64,000 bases of DNA from Companilactobacillus allii (lineage in GTDB: Bacteria; Bacillota; Bacilli; Lactobacillales; Lactobacillaceae): assembly GCF_001971585.1 (NCBI RefSeq), contig NZ_CP019323.1, positions 1,354,053-1,418,052 of the forward strand, given 5' to 3'. The position numbers and the translations under genes are program-made. The notes beneath the pieces are model-generated. The model did not search any database, was not told the origin of the DNA, and saw nothing but the letters and a program-made list of their open reading frames with translations. This document shows positions 63,732 to 64,000 of the stretch, piece after piece. How positions within the stretch are numbered: the first letter of the stretch is position 1; the number at the start of each line of letters is the position of its first letter.

Positions 63732-64000
63732 TTGGCTAAAGAAGAGAAAAAAAGAATAGAAGATGAAGACGCACGTAAACAAGCACTAGACAAGGCTTTG
63801 AAATCAATTGAAAAAGACTTTGGTAAGGGTGCTATTATGCGCATGGGTGATGATGTTGACACTCGAATATCTACAATTTCATCTGGTTCTTTAGCATTAG
63901 ACAATGCTCTTGGCGTGGGTGGATTTCCACGTGGTAGAATTGTTGAAATTTATGGACCTGAAAGTTCTGGTAAGACTACTGTAGCGTTACACGCTGTTGC
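63732..64000 (+). CDS. recA: Recombinase RecA, 5' part
   Basis: The first 89 residues of RecA are present before the window ends. The start is TTG at 63732, after a consensus AGGAGG site. The N-terminal polymerisation helix with [20 protein letters not shown], the [14 protein letters not shown]alker A region and [14 protein letters not shown] are all visible. The N terminus is longer and more charged than in Escherichia coli, as in other lactobacilli. The rest of the gene lies outside the window. Confidence 0.97.
   Translation, partial: MAKEEKKRIEDEDARKQALDKALKSIEKDFGKGAIMRMGDDVDTRISTISSGSLALDNALGVGGFPRGRIVEIYGPESSGKTTVALHAV

Noticed and set aside
1-64000. CRISPR arrays, tRNA or rRNA genes, prophage genes
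   Set aside because: I saw no regularly spaced direct repeats, tRNA-like cloverleaf with CCA ends, rRNA motifs or phage modules in the window.

Overview
The window is low-GC (roughly mid-30s percent G+C by eye) Firmicute chromosome, almost certainly Lactobacillaceae. The evidence is an adenosylcobalamin-dependent class II ribonucleotide reductase of the Lactobacillus leichmannii type, T-box leaders, CopY and CopB, a WxL-domain surface protein, and the neighbourhoods spx/mecA/coiA/yjbH/relQ/nadK/rluD/mgtE and ftsK/M16 pair/ymfI/ymfM/pgsA/cinA/recA. Gene content would fit a Companilactobacillus-like species, but I cannot settle the genus by eye. I saw no rRNA, tRNA, insertion sequence, prophage or CRISPR array.

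Layout. 1-2.9 kb holds an acetyltransferase, an ABM-like protein, and a reverse-strand pair of PTS IIA and HAD phosphatase. 2.96-11.6 kb is a complete histidine pathway: histidinol phosphatase, then a T-box leader and hisZGDBHAFIEC. 11.7-16.1 kb has an AEC-type permease, a MucBP protein without export signals, and clpE under a CIRCE element. 16.4-18.4 kb is ptsHI. 18.5-24.5 kb has a GT-C-like membrane protein, brnQ behind a T-box, and nrdJ behind two NrdR-like boxes. 24.7-28.9 kb is a UgpCAEB-type importer whose ATPase gene carries an in-frame stop. 29-31.5 kb is copY-copB behind two cop boxes. 31.7-36.2 kb is a BceRS/BceAB-like module.

36.7-50.5 kb carries spx, a lectin-WxL surface protein, mecA, a Met T-box unit (metQ-luxS plus a dehydrogenase), and coiA, yjbH, relQ, nadK, rluD and mgtE. 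50.6-54.5 kb has cutC, uppP, a lactonase-fold protein and an AI-2E-family membrane protein. 54.5-64 kb has trmL behind a structured leader, a DUF1149-like protein, ftsK, two M16 proteases, ymfI, ymfM, pgsA, a CinA C-domain protein and the start of recA behind a LexA box.

The most striking feature that no gene explains is a family of intergenic repeats of about 140 bp, with six main copies and several half copies. Each lies in sense orientation directly after a gene's stop codon and forms two nested stems. The stem sequences differ between copies while pairing is kept. In two copies the stop codon is part of the repeat. Other points of note are short ORFs between T-box terminators and their genes, and a cysteine-rich 27-codon ORF running through a terminator hairpin ahead of trmL.
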